Source of the DNA: Parabacteroides faecis
Lineage (GTDB): Bacteria; Bacteroidota; Bacteroidia; Bacteroidales; Tannerellaceae
Reading direction: 5' to 3'
Assembly: GCF_014647375.1 (NCBI RefSeq)
Contig: NZ_BMPB01000008.1
Location: 334,733 to 398,732, forward strand
DNA: 64,000 bases
The translations under genes were made by a program, and so were the position numbers. Shown here in pieces: positions 55,435-63,354 of this stretch; the first letter of the stretch is position 1; each line of letters starts with the position of its first letter. Below the pieces are notes generated by a model. It worked only from the letters and a program-made list of their open reading frames with translations, did not search any database and was not told where the DNA came from.

Positions 55435-55724
55435 GGCTTGTGCGTATTAAGGTGATGCGACGACTGCAACATAGCTTCCACATCTTCCAGTCTGTAAAAA
55501 ACCTTGTGCCGGAAGATAGCATACGGGATCAGCTTTTTCTCCCGGTACTTTTGAAGGGTACGTTTGGTAATACCCAACATCTCACATACGTCCTGATTAT
55601 CCAACCAGCGTTTCAGTCCTAAATCGTCCTGCTTTCGGTACAATATTTCGGCAGTACGTTCCATGTTTTCAACCCGTTCGGATAGTGCGTTGAAAACCCG
55701 TATATCCATACTTATTAACTCCAT
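55431..55724 (-). CDS. Excisionase-like HTH protein 2
   Basis: A 97-residue protein with WLDNQDVCEMLGITKRTLQKYREKKLIPYAIFRHKVFYRLEDVEAML, the same helix-turn-helix type as the next gene. The start may be ATG 55724 or five codons later. Pairs like this resemble the Xis2c/Xis2d arrangement of the CTnDOT family, here inferred from size, order and motif only. The promoter -7 TACATTTG lies at 55753-55760. Confidence 0.85.
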   Translation of the reverse strand: MELISMDIRVFNALSERVENMERTAEILYRKQDDLGLKRWLDNQDVCEMLGITKRTLQKYREKKLIPYAIFRHKVFYRLEDVEAMLQSSHHLNTHKP

Positions 55725-56204
55725 CTTATTACGTTATTGTATTCCCGGAAACCAAATGTATGGAAATACATTTAGCTATCAGACGCTCCGTTTTTCTATG
55801 GCACGGAGTGGCTTCAAAGTGGCAGTAAATGGCGCTCAGGTAATAGTCAATCACGCATCCGCTATGCACGATTGCCGTGATTTCTGACTAATGCCGAAAT
55901 CACGGAAGCATCGTTTTTTTCTACTGTTCTCCGGATATAACTGTCTTCCTCATTTTTCTATGCCCATTTAAGAGCCGGTAAAAGGGAAGATGAATTCTGT
56001 TATCAGCAGCGAAAATACTTCCGTGTTCACGCTCCCGCAAGTTACGCCGCCGGGCGGCTTTTTGCAAAAAATCTTCCGACATCATTCTGACGTGGCGTAT
56101 TTCCCGCAAAAAACTGGACGTGAACTAACCCCGGATTTTCCATGCTCCTGAAACAGAACTCATCATACCGGCTCCGTTACGGCATAAAAAAAAAGTCAGA
56201 CGTT
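55725..56204. promoter_or_regulatory. 480-bp control region between divergent transposon genes
   Basis: An inverted repeat AAATGTAT-GGAA-ATACATTT (55754-55773) covers the minus-strand -7 element TACATTTG (55753-55760) of the HTH pair and is a candidate operator. A hairpin CCGTGATTTC (55875-55884) with GAAATCACGG (55896-55905) is followed by seven T, a plus-strand terminator form with no gene before it. A leftward 62-codon frame at 55921-56109 has no visible support. Confidence 0.55.
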
Positions 56205-56444
56205 ATGAGAACAATAGAAAAAAATAAAAAGAAACAAGAATCTATCAACCTTCCATTCAGCATAAAATGGGTGGTAAAGATTTTGGCTGTCGCAGTCGGG
56301 TTTTACGTGTGGGGTGTGGACTTTATTTGGGTCGTTTTGGGCGTGGTTTTCTGTTGGAACATACTGAAAGGCATTGCATCTTGCCTACTCTCTCTTATCG
56401 CTCTGATAGGTTTTTTCTATTTCCTATTCACTCACATATTCTAA
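56205..56444 (+). CDS. Small two-helix membrane protein
   Basis: A 79-residue protein starting at ATG 56205. A basic N-terminus (KNKKKQ) is followed by two hydrophobic helices (WVVKILAVAVGFYVWGV and IASCLLSLIALIGFFYFLF). The upstream open part lacks protein character. It leads a rightward set with the PcfK/PcfJ-like genes. Function unknown. Confidence 0.65.
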   Translation: MRTIEKNKKKQESINLPFSIKWVVKILAVAVGFYVWGVDFIWVVLGVVFCWNILKGIASCLLSLIALIGFFYFLFTHIF

Positions 56445-56456
56445 AATTATACAGCT

Positions 56457-56876
56457 ATGGTACAACCAAGTGATTATTTCAAAATGACGATTCAGAACTA
56501 TTTGGAGCAACGAGCCAAAGAGGATGAACTATTTGCACCTGTATTCGCCAACCCGAAGAAGAATATTGACGATTGCGTCACCTACATACTCAATACCGTG
56601 CAGAAAAGCGGCATAAACGGTTTTACGGACGATGAAATCTACTCAATGGCGCTCCATTACTACGATGAAGAAGACATCAATGTGGGCAATCCTGTTAGCT
56701 GTCAGGTGGTAGTAAACCATACCATTGTGCTGACCGAAGAAGAAAAGGCAGAAGCAAGGCGCAAAGCCGTTCAGAAAGTACAGGACGAAGCCTATGCTAA
56801 GATGAAGCAGGGTAATACCAAGCCGAAAGCCAAGCAACCGCAAGTTAATAATGAACCAAGTCTATTTAATTTCTGA
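56457..56876 (+). CDS. PcfK-like protein
   Basis: A 139-residue protein similar to PcfK-family proteins of conjugative elements: DYFKMTIQNYLEQRAKEDELFA, FTDDEIYSMALHYYDEEDI, then a Lys-rich tail (EEKAEARRKAVQKVQDEAYAKM) and the end PSLFNF. The first member of the pair is named after a gene of plasmid pCF10; the function is unknown. It lies 4 bp before a PcfJ-like gene, the usual order. Confidence 0.8.
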   Translation: MVQPSDYFKMTIQNYLEQRAKEDELFAPVFANPKKNIDDCVTYILNTVQKSGINGFTDDEIYSMALHYYDEEDINVGNPVSCQVVVNHTIVLTEEEKAEARRKAVQKVQDEAYAKMKQGNTKPKAKQPQVNNEPSLFNF

Positions 56877-56880
56877 CACT

Positions 56881-58170
56881 ATGAAACCGCAAAATAAATT
56901 CCAACAGCAAGTAGTCGAAGCAAGCCGGACACTTCCGGCTCTGACCGACAAACAGATACAATGGGGTTACGATAACGCTATCGACCATATCGGACAAAGA
57001 ACCGAAAAAGGCGTGATAACGTGTGCCAAATGCGGTCATTCATGGCAAGGCGGTGGGCATCTGCTCAACTCCCTATTAGGCAATGAGTGTCCGCACTGCA
57101 AAGCCAAACTGAAAGTCGAAACCACCAAGAAACGCATATTCAACACACGTTGGTATATGACCGCTATAACCGCCCACGAGGGTTTTCAGGTAGTCAGAAC
57201 CGTGATGCTATTGTGTAGTGCCAAAGTAGGCGAACCCGCTAAATACGACTATTCAGAGGTTATGCAACGTTGGATTGCGCCCAACGGGAAATACTGCACA
57301 TTCGCCAAACTCCGCCAAACAATGGGTACGTGCTATTATGATTCGTGGATATTCCACTCCGATTTGGAACTGCGGAAAGAGCCGAACAGCAAATACTCCA
57401 CCAACGTATATAACCAAATCTATGCGGGCGCAGTCTATCCCCGCATGAAATTCATCCCCGAAATCAAACGTACAGGCGTAAAAAAGGCTTTTTACGGGCA
57501 GAAACCGTTGGAACTGTTCCGTACCCTGCTGACCGACCCTCGTGCCGAAACGCTGATGAAAACAGGTTATCAAAAGCTACTGAAACGCCTTATGGACAGC
57601 GATTGGAAGAAGATAGACAACTATTGGTCAGCTATCCGTATCTGCATCCGCAACGGCTACAAAATCAACGATGCAACGCTTTGGTGCGACTATATAGATT
57701 TCTTGCGCTTTTTCGGGAAAGACCTGCACAACGCCAAATATGTATGCCCTGCCGACCTCAAAGCCGCCCACGACCGCTATATGGCGGAGAAAGCCAAAGC
57801 GGACGAGGAAAAGAAAATAGAAGAACTGAAAGAGAAAGAAACCGAGTTTACCGCATCCAAAGGGCGATTCTTCGGACTTATGTTCTCTGACGGGATTATT
57901 ACCGTTCGGGTGCTTGAGAGCGTAAGGGATATTAAAACAGAGGGTAAAGCGATGCACCATTGCGTAGGCAGTTACTACTCCAAAGAGGATTCTCTTATCC
58001 TGTCGGCGACTCTCAACGGCAAGCGCATCGAAACCGTAGAGGTTTCCATATCCAAACTCTCCGTAATCCAATGCAGGGGTGCTTGCAACAAGATAACCAA
58101 GTATCACAGCCAAATCGTGGAACTCGTAGGACAGAATATGCCTCTTATTCAGAAACGCATAGCAGCATAG
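56881..58170 (+). CDS. PcfJ-like protein
   Basis: A 429-residue protein starting MKPQNKFQQQVVEASR 4 bp after the pcfK-like stop; an alternative ATG at 56851 would overlap that gene. CAKCGHSWQ and CPHCKAK near residues 50-80 form a zinc ribbon. The C-terminal MHHCVGSYYSKEDSLILSA is the PcfJ-family signature, with a possible nuclease-like His/Cys pair. Partner of PcfK; function on the element unknown. Confidence 0.85.
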   Translation: MKPQNKFQQQVVEASRTLPALTDKQIQWGYDNAIDHIGQRTEKGVITCAKCGHSWQGGGHLLNSLLGNECPHCKAKLKVETTKKRIFNTRWYMTAITAHEGFQVVRTVMLLCSAKVGEPAKYDYSEVMQRWIAPNGKYCTFAKLRQTMGTCYYDSWIFHSDLELRKEPNSKYSTNVYNQIYAGAVYPRMKFIPEIKRTGVKKAFYGQKPLELFRTLLTDPRAETLMKTGYQKLLKRLMDSDWKKIDNYWSAIRICIRNGYKINDATLWCDYIDFLRFFGKDLHNAKYVCPADLKAAHDRYMAEKAKADEEKKIEELKEKETEFTASKGRFFGLMFSDGIITVRVLESVRDIKTEGKAMHHCVGSYYSKEDSLILSATLNGKRIETVEVSISKLSVIQCRGACNKITKYHSQIVELVGQNMPLIQKRIAA

Positions 58171-58208
58171 AATCGGGCGGGAAATCCCGCCCACAACATC
58201 ATTAAACA

Positions 58209-58526
58209 ATGAAAATCATATATAAAGGATATTCGAGTCGCACTATTTCGCCCAGAGAAGAATGGGACAGCGAAGTGCGGGATGCGGTTAATAAGGTATT
58301 GGAACTTGTCGAAAGTAAGCAGGGGTTCAGAACCCCTTTCGAGATATGGCGCAGATGCGAACTTATCATCACGATAGGACATAATATCTATACCACCTCG
58401 ATAGAGATACGACCGCCACAAATGGCGATAATCCGCAGACGTGCCAACTGGCACAACGGCTACGCCTACTACTGCAACGGCGTATTTTGGGCGAATATCA
58501 GCAAGACAAAAGTAGAATTAATATAA
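58209..58526 (+). CDS. Hypothetical transposon protein, 105 residues
   Basis: A small soluble protein (MKIIYKGYSSRTISPREEW) I do not recognise. It has mixed helix and strand character and no signal peptide. It follows the PcfJ-like gene by 38 bp on the same strand, with codon use like its neighbours. Confidence 0.65.
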   Translation: MKIIYKGYSSRTISPREEWDSEVRDAVNKVLELVESKQGFRTPFEIWRRCELIITIGHNIYTTSIEIRPPQMAIIRRRANWHNGYAYYCNGVFWANISKTKVELI

Positions 58527-58539
58527 AATACAGTAAGTT

Positions 58540-59028
58540 ATGAAAGCAAGTGAAGTAAATAGCGAAATGATTGGGAAGCGGTGTAAATGTATCTTTACCG
58601 GACTGATGGTTGCAGGAACTATCGAGGAAATCAAAACAGAAGAATATACGGTGGAGGTTAAGGTAAGGTACGACGAACCACACCAATGGGGAAATCAAAT
58701 GTATGAAAACGGTTGGTCATTTGCCCGGATACATGATGATTTTGGCTCTCTCCGGCATCTTGAAATCATCGACGACGGATACCAAACTATCCGTGTCGTT
58801 TTCTCGGACAGCATTCGGGAGATAGACGGGAGATTTGCACAGGCTTACAAGAATTGGGGCGTGGTCAATCTGAAAGAGTGGATAGATAATTACGAAAGTT
58901 CCCGCTTTACGCAGATTGACGAGCATACTGCAATCATCACATCCGAATACAACATGGGACACATACAGGAATTGTTACAGAAAAATACGTCTGTAATCGT
59001 GTACGAAACCCTTTATTATCATGTATAA
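58540..59028 (+). CDS. Hypothetical transposon protein, 162 residues
   Basis: A soluble protein beginning MKASEVNSEMIGKRCKCIFTG. The first 60 residues look like a small beta-barrel (GKRCKCIFTGLMVAGTIEEI, YTVEVKVRYDEPHQWGN), resembling a Tudor/KOW-like fold only in outline. No family is recognised. It overlaps the next small gene by 8 bp. Confidence 0.65.
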   Translation: MKASEVNSEMIGKRCKCIFTGLMVAGTIEEIKTEEYTVEVKVRYDEPHQWGNQMYENGWSFARIHDDFGSLRHLEIIDDGYQTIRVVFSDSIREIDGRFAQAYKNWGVVNLKEWIDNYESSRFTQIDEHTAIITSEYNMGHIQELLQKNTSVIVYETLYYHV

Positions 59029-59173
59029 GCTATTCATCGGTTTTCGGAAACTCGGCGAGTTTCCCAGCATACGGAAAGCCAAACAGTACGCACAAGAGAG
59101 CAAACTATCTGACTTGTTCTCCCTCATCGGGGAGAATTACAGCGATAGTTGGTATGTTTCTTCTATCGGATAA
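59021..59173 (+). CDS. Small hypothetical protein, 50 residues
   Basis: ATG 59021 overlaps the preceding stop by 8 bp. It reads MYKLFIGFRKLGEFPSIRKA and ends WYVSSIG. It has coding-like composition and a coupled start, and is short enough to be missed by length cut-offs. Function unknown. Confidence 0.55.
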   Translation: MYKLFIGFRKLGEFPSIRKAKQYAQESKLSDLFSLIGENYSDSWYVSSIG

Positions 59174-59194
59174 GGACGGGCGGATTTTCCACCC

Positions 59195-59241
59195 GTTACT
59201 TTTTCCATGACTACCATAAACTTTTCGGGAGAAAAAGTAAC
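59195..59241. repeat. Inverted repeat at the left boundary of the cargo
   Basis: GTTACTTTTTC (59195-59205) and GAAAAAGTAAC (59231-59241) are perfect 11-bp inverted copies between the rightward small genes and the leftward DUF1848 gene. They may form a terminator for either side or mark an insertion edge. Confidence 0.55.
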
Positions 59242-59267
59242 AAAAAGCCTATTGGCCAAAAGGTTAT

Positions 59268-60194
59268 TTAAAATAAACTCTTTTTTCTTAGAGAAGCCAC
59301 TCTTCTTTCTTTTATCGTGTCTTTATCAGTAACATCTCCTATTAATAAAGGAGAAAGGGGATTGTGTCTTTTTGTCTTTTGCATTACCTGATCCTTATTG
59401 AAATTAGCATAACAATATAAACAGTTGTGACAGCAGGTATTGTATTCACCTATATCAATACTTTCGATACAGCCACATTCAGAACGCTGATTTTTGTCTT
59501 TTTTAGTTTCTAATTGATACCCAACAATGCCTTCAATAACGATATTGTCTATACATCTCCCATGTTTTATACCTATTGCTTTCAAATCAATCTTCTCAGC
59601 ACAAGTTTGAATTTCAATGTCGTAGGAAGATGCTATTTTTACTAAATCCTTTGACAAAAGGATTATTTCACTATCAGATAATTCTTTTGAACCTGTCCCA
59701 TCCAAATTTCGCTCTGTTTTTTTGTAGTTGTCAATGAAACTTATCGTGCATTTGTTTGTAAATGAAGAAAGCCTTTTTGCGATTTCTTCAAAGTACTGTA
59801 TGTGATAGTTAATATCTATTTTATGTGATAAGAGAATGGGATCATATCTCCATATTACCTTATTGCTGCCAATTTTGTCTGATAATTCTTTAAATGTATC
59901 AATGACATTGCTTTTCTTTGGAACATTTAACTCTAATGCTTTATCATAGGAGTTTATTGTGAATTGAAAATAATAGTTGTAATCACTTAATTCATTGAGC
60001 CTACTCAGCATTTTTTTTGGATTTTTCGTCCAAAAAACTATGCAATCTACAACATCTGGATTAATTTCAATTTTACTTATTTGGTGAATATTCATTGGAT
60101 TTCGCACATATATGTACCCTTCTTTTATTCTGTTATAGAACCAATCAGAATAAAATGCAGGAATGTCTGTACGACGACTAACGCTAAGTATCAT
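59268..60194 (-). CDS. DUF1848 protein with C-terminal cysteine cluster
   Basis: A 308-residue protein of the DUF1848 family, which is related to radical-SAM/SplB-like barrels. It opens ILSVSRRTDIPAFYSDWF and has IVFWTKNPKKM near 65 and VIWRYDPILLS near 112. The cysteines CGC-x14-CC-x2-C-x2-C near 245-265 end in CYANF and can bind an iron-sulfur cluster or zinc. The start overlaps the methyltransferase stop by 4 bp. The gene is AT-rich against the flanking transfer genes. The reaction is unknown. Confidence 0.8.
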   Translation of the reverse strand: MILSVSRRTDIPAFYSDWFYNRIKEGYIYVRNPMNIHQISKIEINPDVVDCIVFWTKNPKKMLSRLNELSDYNYYFQFTINSYDKALELNVPKKSNVIDTFKELSDKIGSNKVIWRYDPILLSHKIDINYHIQYFEEIAKRLSSFTNKCTISFIDNYKKTERNLDGTGSKELSDSEIILLSKDLVKIASSYDIEIQTCAEKIDLKAIGIKHGRCIDNIVIEGIVGYQLETKKDKNQRSECGCIESIDIGEYNTCCHNCLYCYANFNKDQVMQKTKRHNPLSPLLIGDVTDKDTIKERRVASLRKKSLF

Positions 60195-61096
60195 TGTTTA
60201 TCTGATTTCTTTATGACAACCAACTGAGCACTTGTACAAGATGTTTTTGTAGCATACATTGAAACAAGAAATCTTATCACAGCTTCTTTGAAAGGAGAAA
60301 AAATACCATTGTAAGAATACTCATACGCACGCATATCTTTTTTGTTTTTCTCATAATTAATGATAAAGCCTAAAGTTGCCTGGGAAATAATATTATTAGA
60401 ATTTGATTTACTTATTATCTCTTTGTAATAATTTCGCACATCATAATGGTTTATATCATTGATGATGATCATTGATCTTGGTGGCATTTTGTCTATAATA
60501 TGCTCTGTCATTTCTGATATGAAGGATGAAAGATCACCTCGCTTCAATATGTCAGATAGTAAATAATTTATAATTAATATATTAGGATATGTGTAATGAG
60601 GTGTTGATTTTAAATAATCAAAGCAATCCTGATTTATGATGTTAACATTATAAGGGAGAATATTTTTGACTTTATTTTGGACATCAGTCCAAATATCATT
60701 TGTGTCAAATCCATCATATGTAACATTCCCTGTGTAACCGATCTCTTTCAAGATTGAATCTACAGCAAATAATTCGGAACAGGGGCCGCAGCCTATGGAC
60801 ATTACATTCAAATCATTTATTCTTATTCCAGACTCATCTTTAAACCATCTTTTTAATACTCTAAAAAGATGTAATACCTCGCTTGAATACTGAAAAATAT
60901 ACCGACATACATAGCTATATGTACTACATACACAGTTAAATGTTCGGCTTCCATTTCCAAAAAACATATTCTGAAAACAAGAACTACAATTTGTAGAAGT
61001 ACATGAACCCTGTTCTTTATTTGGGCAATCTGAACATTGCCCTTGCTTTTTAGAATAGAGCGAATGAGAATATTGTACCAATTCGTTTATCGACAT
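60191..61096 (-). CDS. Cys-rich SAM-methyltransferase-like protein
   Basis: A 301-residue protein starting at ATG 61096, chosen because the promoter at 61122-61129 would start the mRNA between it and an earlier open part. Residues about 20-70 hold eight cysteines (CSDC, C-x5-C-x2-C, CVC, C), like a zinc or iron-sulfur module. A Rossmann-type methyltransferase domain follows, with MSIGCGPCSELFAVD (SAM loop) near 103, YDGFDTND and NQDCFDYL. It is coupled to the DUF1848 gene by a 4-bp overlap. AT-rich; own promoter. I do not recognise the pair. Confidence 0.7.
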   Translation of the reverse strand: MSINELVQYSHSLYSKKQGQCSDCPNKEQGSCTSTNCSSCFQNMFFGNGSRTFNCVCSTYSYVCRYIFQYSSEVLHLFRVLKRWFKDESGIRINDLNVMSIGCGPCSELFAVDSILKEIGYTGNVTYDGFDTNDIWTDVQNKVKNILPYNVNIINQDCFDYLKSTPHYTYPNILIINYLLSDILKRGDLSSFISEMTEHIIDKMPPRSMIIINDINHYDVRNYYKEIISKSNSNNIISQATLGFIINYEKNKKDMRAYEYSYNGIFSPFKEAVIRFLVSMYATKTSCTSAQLVVIKKSDKQ

Positions 61097-61121
61097 ATCA
61101 ATCAATGCTAATTGTTCTCTG

Positions 61122-61129
61122 CAAAAATA
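61122..61129 (-). promoter_or_regulatory. -7 element of the methyltransferase-DUF1848 pair
   Basis: TATTTTTG on the minus strand, 26 bp before ATG 61096 and just after the terminator of the preceding gene. Confidence 0.55.
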
Positions 61130-61133
61130 CCCA

Positions 61134-61170
61134 TAAAAAAACACCTGACAAAGTGAATGTCAGATGTTTT
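61134..61170 (-). terminator. Terminator insulating the cargo pair
   Basis: ACACCTGACA (61141-61150) pairs with TGTCAGATGT (61158-61167); on the minus strand six or more T follow. It ends the transfer transcript just before the cargo promoter. Confidence 0.8.
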
Positions 61171-61194
61171 TCAATGAGTTACACATATTCGGAT

Positions 61195-61638
61195 TTATCC
61201 TATCTGCATATTTGTCGCTCTCTTAAAATCGAACGGTTTACACACGAAATAATAGCAGTTGGTCGCCCCGCCTGTCGTTACGACAAGTGTGCCGTAGCCT
61301 AAAAGCCGTCCGGTGACGCTTTCGGTTGCCTGTATGCCCTCGCATTTTGGCAAGACCAATTCGGCTACCCGTCGCCGGATGATGCCCGTTTTCAGCACCA
61401 CCCGGCGATTAGTTACGACAAACAGCGAACCGACCTTTACGAATATCCTTTGCACCAGCGATACCAAACCAAGAAACAGCACCGTAATTCCGAGCCATTT
61501 CATTATCGGTGCGCTTACGTCCCAGAGAATGCCCCCCACCACCAACAGGCACAGCGGTTCGGCAAAAAGAAACCAATGTATCCGTGCCCGGTAGATAATT
61601 TCCTCTCCGGGTTGGAATTGAGATTTTAGAAAATTCAT
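61195..61638 (-). CDS. Bacterial PH-domain membrane protein (YdbT-like)
   Basis: A 147-residue protein with two membrane helices (WFLFAEPLCLLVVGGILW and LGITVLFLGLVSLV), then a bacterial PH-like domain: LFVVTNRRVVLKTGIIRRRVAELVLPKCEGI, GRLLGYGTLVV. The first residues EIIYRARIHW are typical. The M23 peptidase frame runs into the first 230 bases of this gene in another frame. It ends the leftward transfer transcript before a terminator. Confidence 0.85.
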   Translation of the reverse strand: MNFLKSQFQPGEEIIYRARIHWFLFAEPLCLLVVGGILWDVSAPIMKWLGITVLFLGLVSLVQRIFVKVGSLFVVTNRRVVLKTGIIRRRVAELVLPKCEGIQATESVTGRLLGYGTLVVTTGGATNCYYFVCKPFDFKRATNMQIG

Positions 61639-62245
61639 ATTGATTCTGTTTATTATTGTTATTCAATATTTCAGACAGGTAACTGCACCAACCGACTGGG
61701 TTCAGGAACCGTTTACCTTTCCGGATTTCATAATGCAGATGGTTACCTGTTGTTACCCCCGTATTACCAACACAAGCTATTTGCTGGGTAATGCTTACCG
61801 TATCCCCCCGGTTTACTACCGTTCTGCTTAAATGTGCATAGAACGACCGGAAACCGCCTGCATGCTCAATCTCGATAAAGTTTCCATACCCCGAACAATA
61901 CCCTTTACGGGTTACTACTCCGTTTCCGGTAGCAAATACAGGTGTACCTTTAGATTCGGAAATATCAATTCCCGTATGGAATTTTCGTCTTTTATAAACA
62001 GGATGATAACGCATACCGAAACCCGACGAAACGCGGCACGGCTTCCTTATCGGGAAGATGACAGGATAGTCGCATAGTTCATCAATAGTGAGGTGTATTG
62101 AATCTGCTATTTGCCGAAGCTCTTTTACCGTGTAAACAGTTTCCAAGCATTGTTCGATTACCTGTTTTCTATTCGGAAAAATACCCGGTTGCTCCCATAC
62201 GGGCAGGTGCATCAAAGCGATGATGAACATTATGATGTATTTCAT
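61409..62245 (-). CDS. M23-family peptidoglycan endopeptidase, extended C-terminus
   Basis: A 278-residue protein starting MKYIIMFIIALMHLPVW, a signal peptide. LytM zinc motifs are HTGIDI (His-x3-Asp) near 105 and GNHLHYEI (His-x-His) near 187. The family fold ends near NPVGWCSYL, about residue 200. The frame then stays open for some 75 residues through the start of the PH-domain gene in a different frame. The tail is Arg/Gly-rich nonsense in appearance. It probably cuts the wall for the conjugation machine. Confidence 0.85.
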   Translation of the reverse strand: MKYIIMFIIALMHLPVWEQPGIFPNRKQVIEQCLETVYTVKELRQIADSIHLTIDELCDYPVIFPIRKPCRVSSGFGMRYHPVYKRRKFHTGIDISESKGTPVFATGNGVVTRKGYCSGYGNFIEIEHAGGFRSFYAHLSRTVVNRGDTVSITQQIACVGNTGVTTGNHLHYEIRKGKRFLNPVGWCSYLSEILNNNNKQNQYEFSKISIPTRRGNYLPGTDTLVSFCRTAVPVGGGGHSLGRKRTDNEMARNYGAVSWFGIAGAKDIRKGRFAVCRN

Positions 62246-62304
62246 AATCAGGTTCCAAAATAAGGCAGGCATCCGAAAGAAACCGGACGCCTGCATTGTT
62301 TGTT

Positions 62305-62757
62305 TTATTCCTCACCTTCATCATCGCTCCCGCTGTCATTCTGCCAACTGAACGTTTTTTGAACTGTTTGCCCGAATGAATCTTCGATATACACGTCAAT
62401 AACCTGCTGATCCGTACTGCATGATGTGTAATAAAGGCGAAATACTGTTTTATCCAATGGATACAGGTCGTTCGGCAGGAATACCGTACCGTCGTCCAAT
62501 CTTAACTCGCCTTTTCCGTCGGGTTGGAAGTAACGAATGCTGAACGCCGTTTCGCTGTAATTGCCTTCCCTGACTATCCGACACCTGATTTCAACAGTTT
62601 CCCCCTCGGTAATTCGTTTTTGAACGGGCATCGTTTCCAAATCGAAGCTATACACCTGCTTTACGTCCAATTCGTTATCGCAGGCGACAAACATCAATAC
62701 GATGGCTGCCAGCCATGCCGAGAGCGCAAGCGCCCTTTTGAATGTTATCTTTTTCAT
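62305..62757 (-). CDS. traQ: Conjugative transposon protein TraQ
   Basis: A 150-residue lipoprotein-like protein (lipobox LMFVAC near residue 26) matching the TraQ/DUF3872 family of Bacteroidales transposons: DNELDVKQVYSFDLETMPVQKRI, VEIRCRIVREGNY, then YIEDSFGQTVQKTFSW. The acidic tail (SDDEGEE) is usual. It lies 11 bp after traO. No traP gene stands between traO and traQ. Confidence 0.88.
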   Translation of the reverse strand: MKKITFKRALALSAWLAAIVLMFVACDNELDVKQVYSFDLETMPVQKRITEGETVEIRCRIVREGNYSETAFSIRYFQPDGKGELRLDDGTVFLPNDLYPLDKTVFRLYYTSCSTDQQVIDVYIEDSFGQTVQKTFSWQNDSGSDDEGEE

Positions 62758-62768
62758 CTTGTTTATTT

Positions 62769-63353
62769 TTAATTAATCATGAATTTCAGTCCTATACCGA
62801 ACTGCGTATGAAAGTGTCCGCTCGACGTTCCCCAGAGAATACGTTCACGCCCCGTCAGAAGAAGGATAACCCTATCCGTCAGATAGGCTTCAACTTCCAA
62901 AGTAATCGCACCACCGTACAGAAAAGCGTCCTTATTTCGTATGGTCGAACCATCATACAGCAGTTTGTCGCCCCAATTCACCGTTTCATATCCGGCCAAT
63001 GCCGAAGCACCCAAAGAGAAGAAAAATGTTTTTGAACCGTCGGAGAGAAACTTATAATAATAGCCGCCCTCTCCTGTAAACTGCGCCACAGGGATACGTC
63101 CGTCTTTATAAGGATAATAGCGATTCAGATACTCCGCCCCGAATACCCACTTATTGGCATTTTTAGCGTATGTCGTCATGGCAATACCGAAGTAATATCC
63201 CAATTCGTTACGGTTATCCGACGAGTGAAAACCGTCCACCATGCCGCCCCGCAGTTCCAAGCCGCGCATCCCTTTCAGGGCGCGTTGGGCATGTGCCTGA
63301 CCACCCGTGATCAGACACAACGCCGCTACAATAAAAAACACAGCCCTTTTCAT
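62769..63353 (-). CDS. traO: Conjugative transposon protein TraO
   Basis: A 194-residue exported protein with a signal peptide ending AHAQ near 23. It is beta-rich and ends in a C-terminal Asn after an alternating barrel strand (QFGIGLKFMIN), so it probably sits in the outer membrane. RGLELRGGMVDGF and GYYYKFLSDGSKTFFFSLG fit TraO. It follows traN by a single base. Confidence 0.92.
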   Translation of the reverse strand: MKRAVFFIVAALCLITGGQAHAQRALKGMRGLELRGGMVDGFHSSDNRNELGYYFGIAMTTYAKNANKWVFGAEYLNRYYPYKDGRIPVAQFTGEGGYYYKFLSDGSKTFFFSLGASALAGYETVNWGDKLLYDGSTIRNKDAFLYGGAITLEVEAYLTDRVILLLTGRERILWGTSSGHFHTQFGIGLKFMIN

Positions 63354-63354
63354 G

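Noticed and set aside
55921-56109. Leftward 62-residue frame
   Set aside because: It is rich in Arg and lies in a control region; no promoter, neighbour coupling or family supports it.
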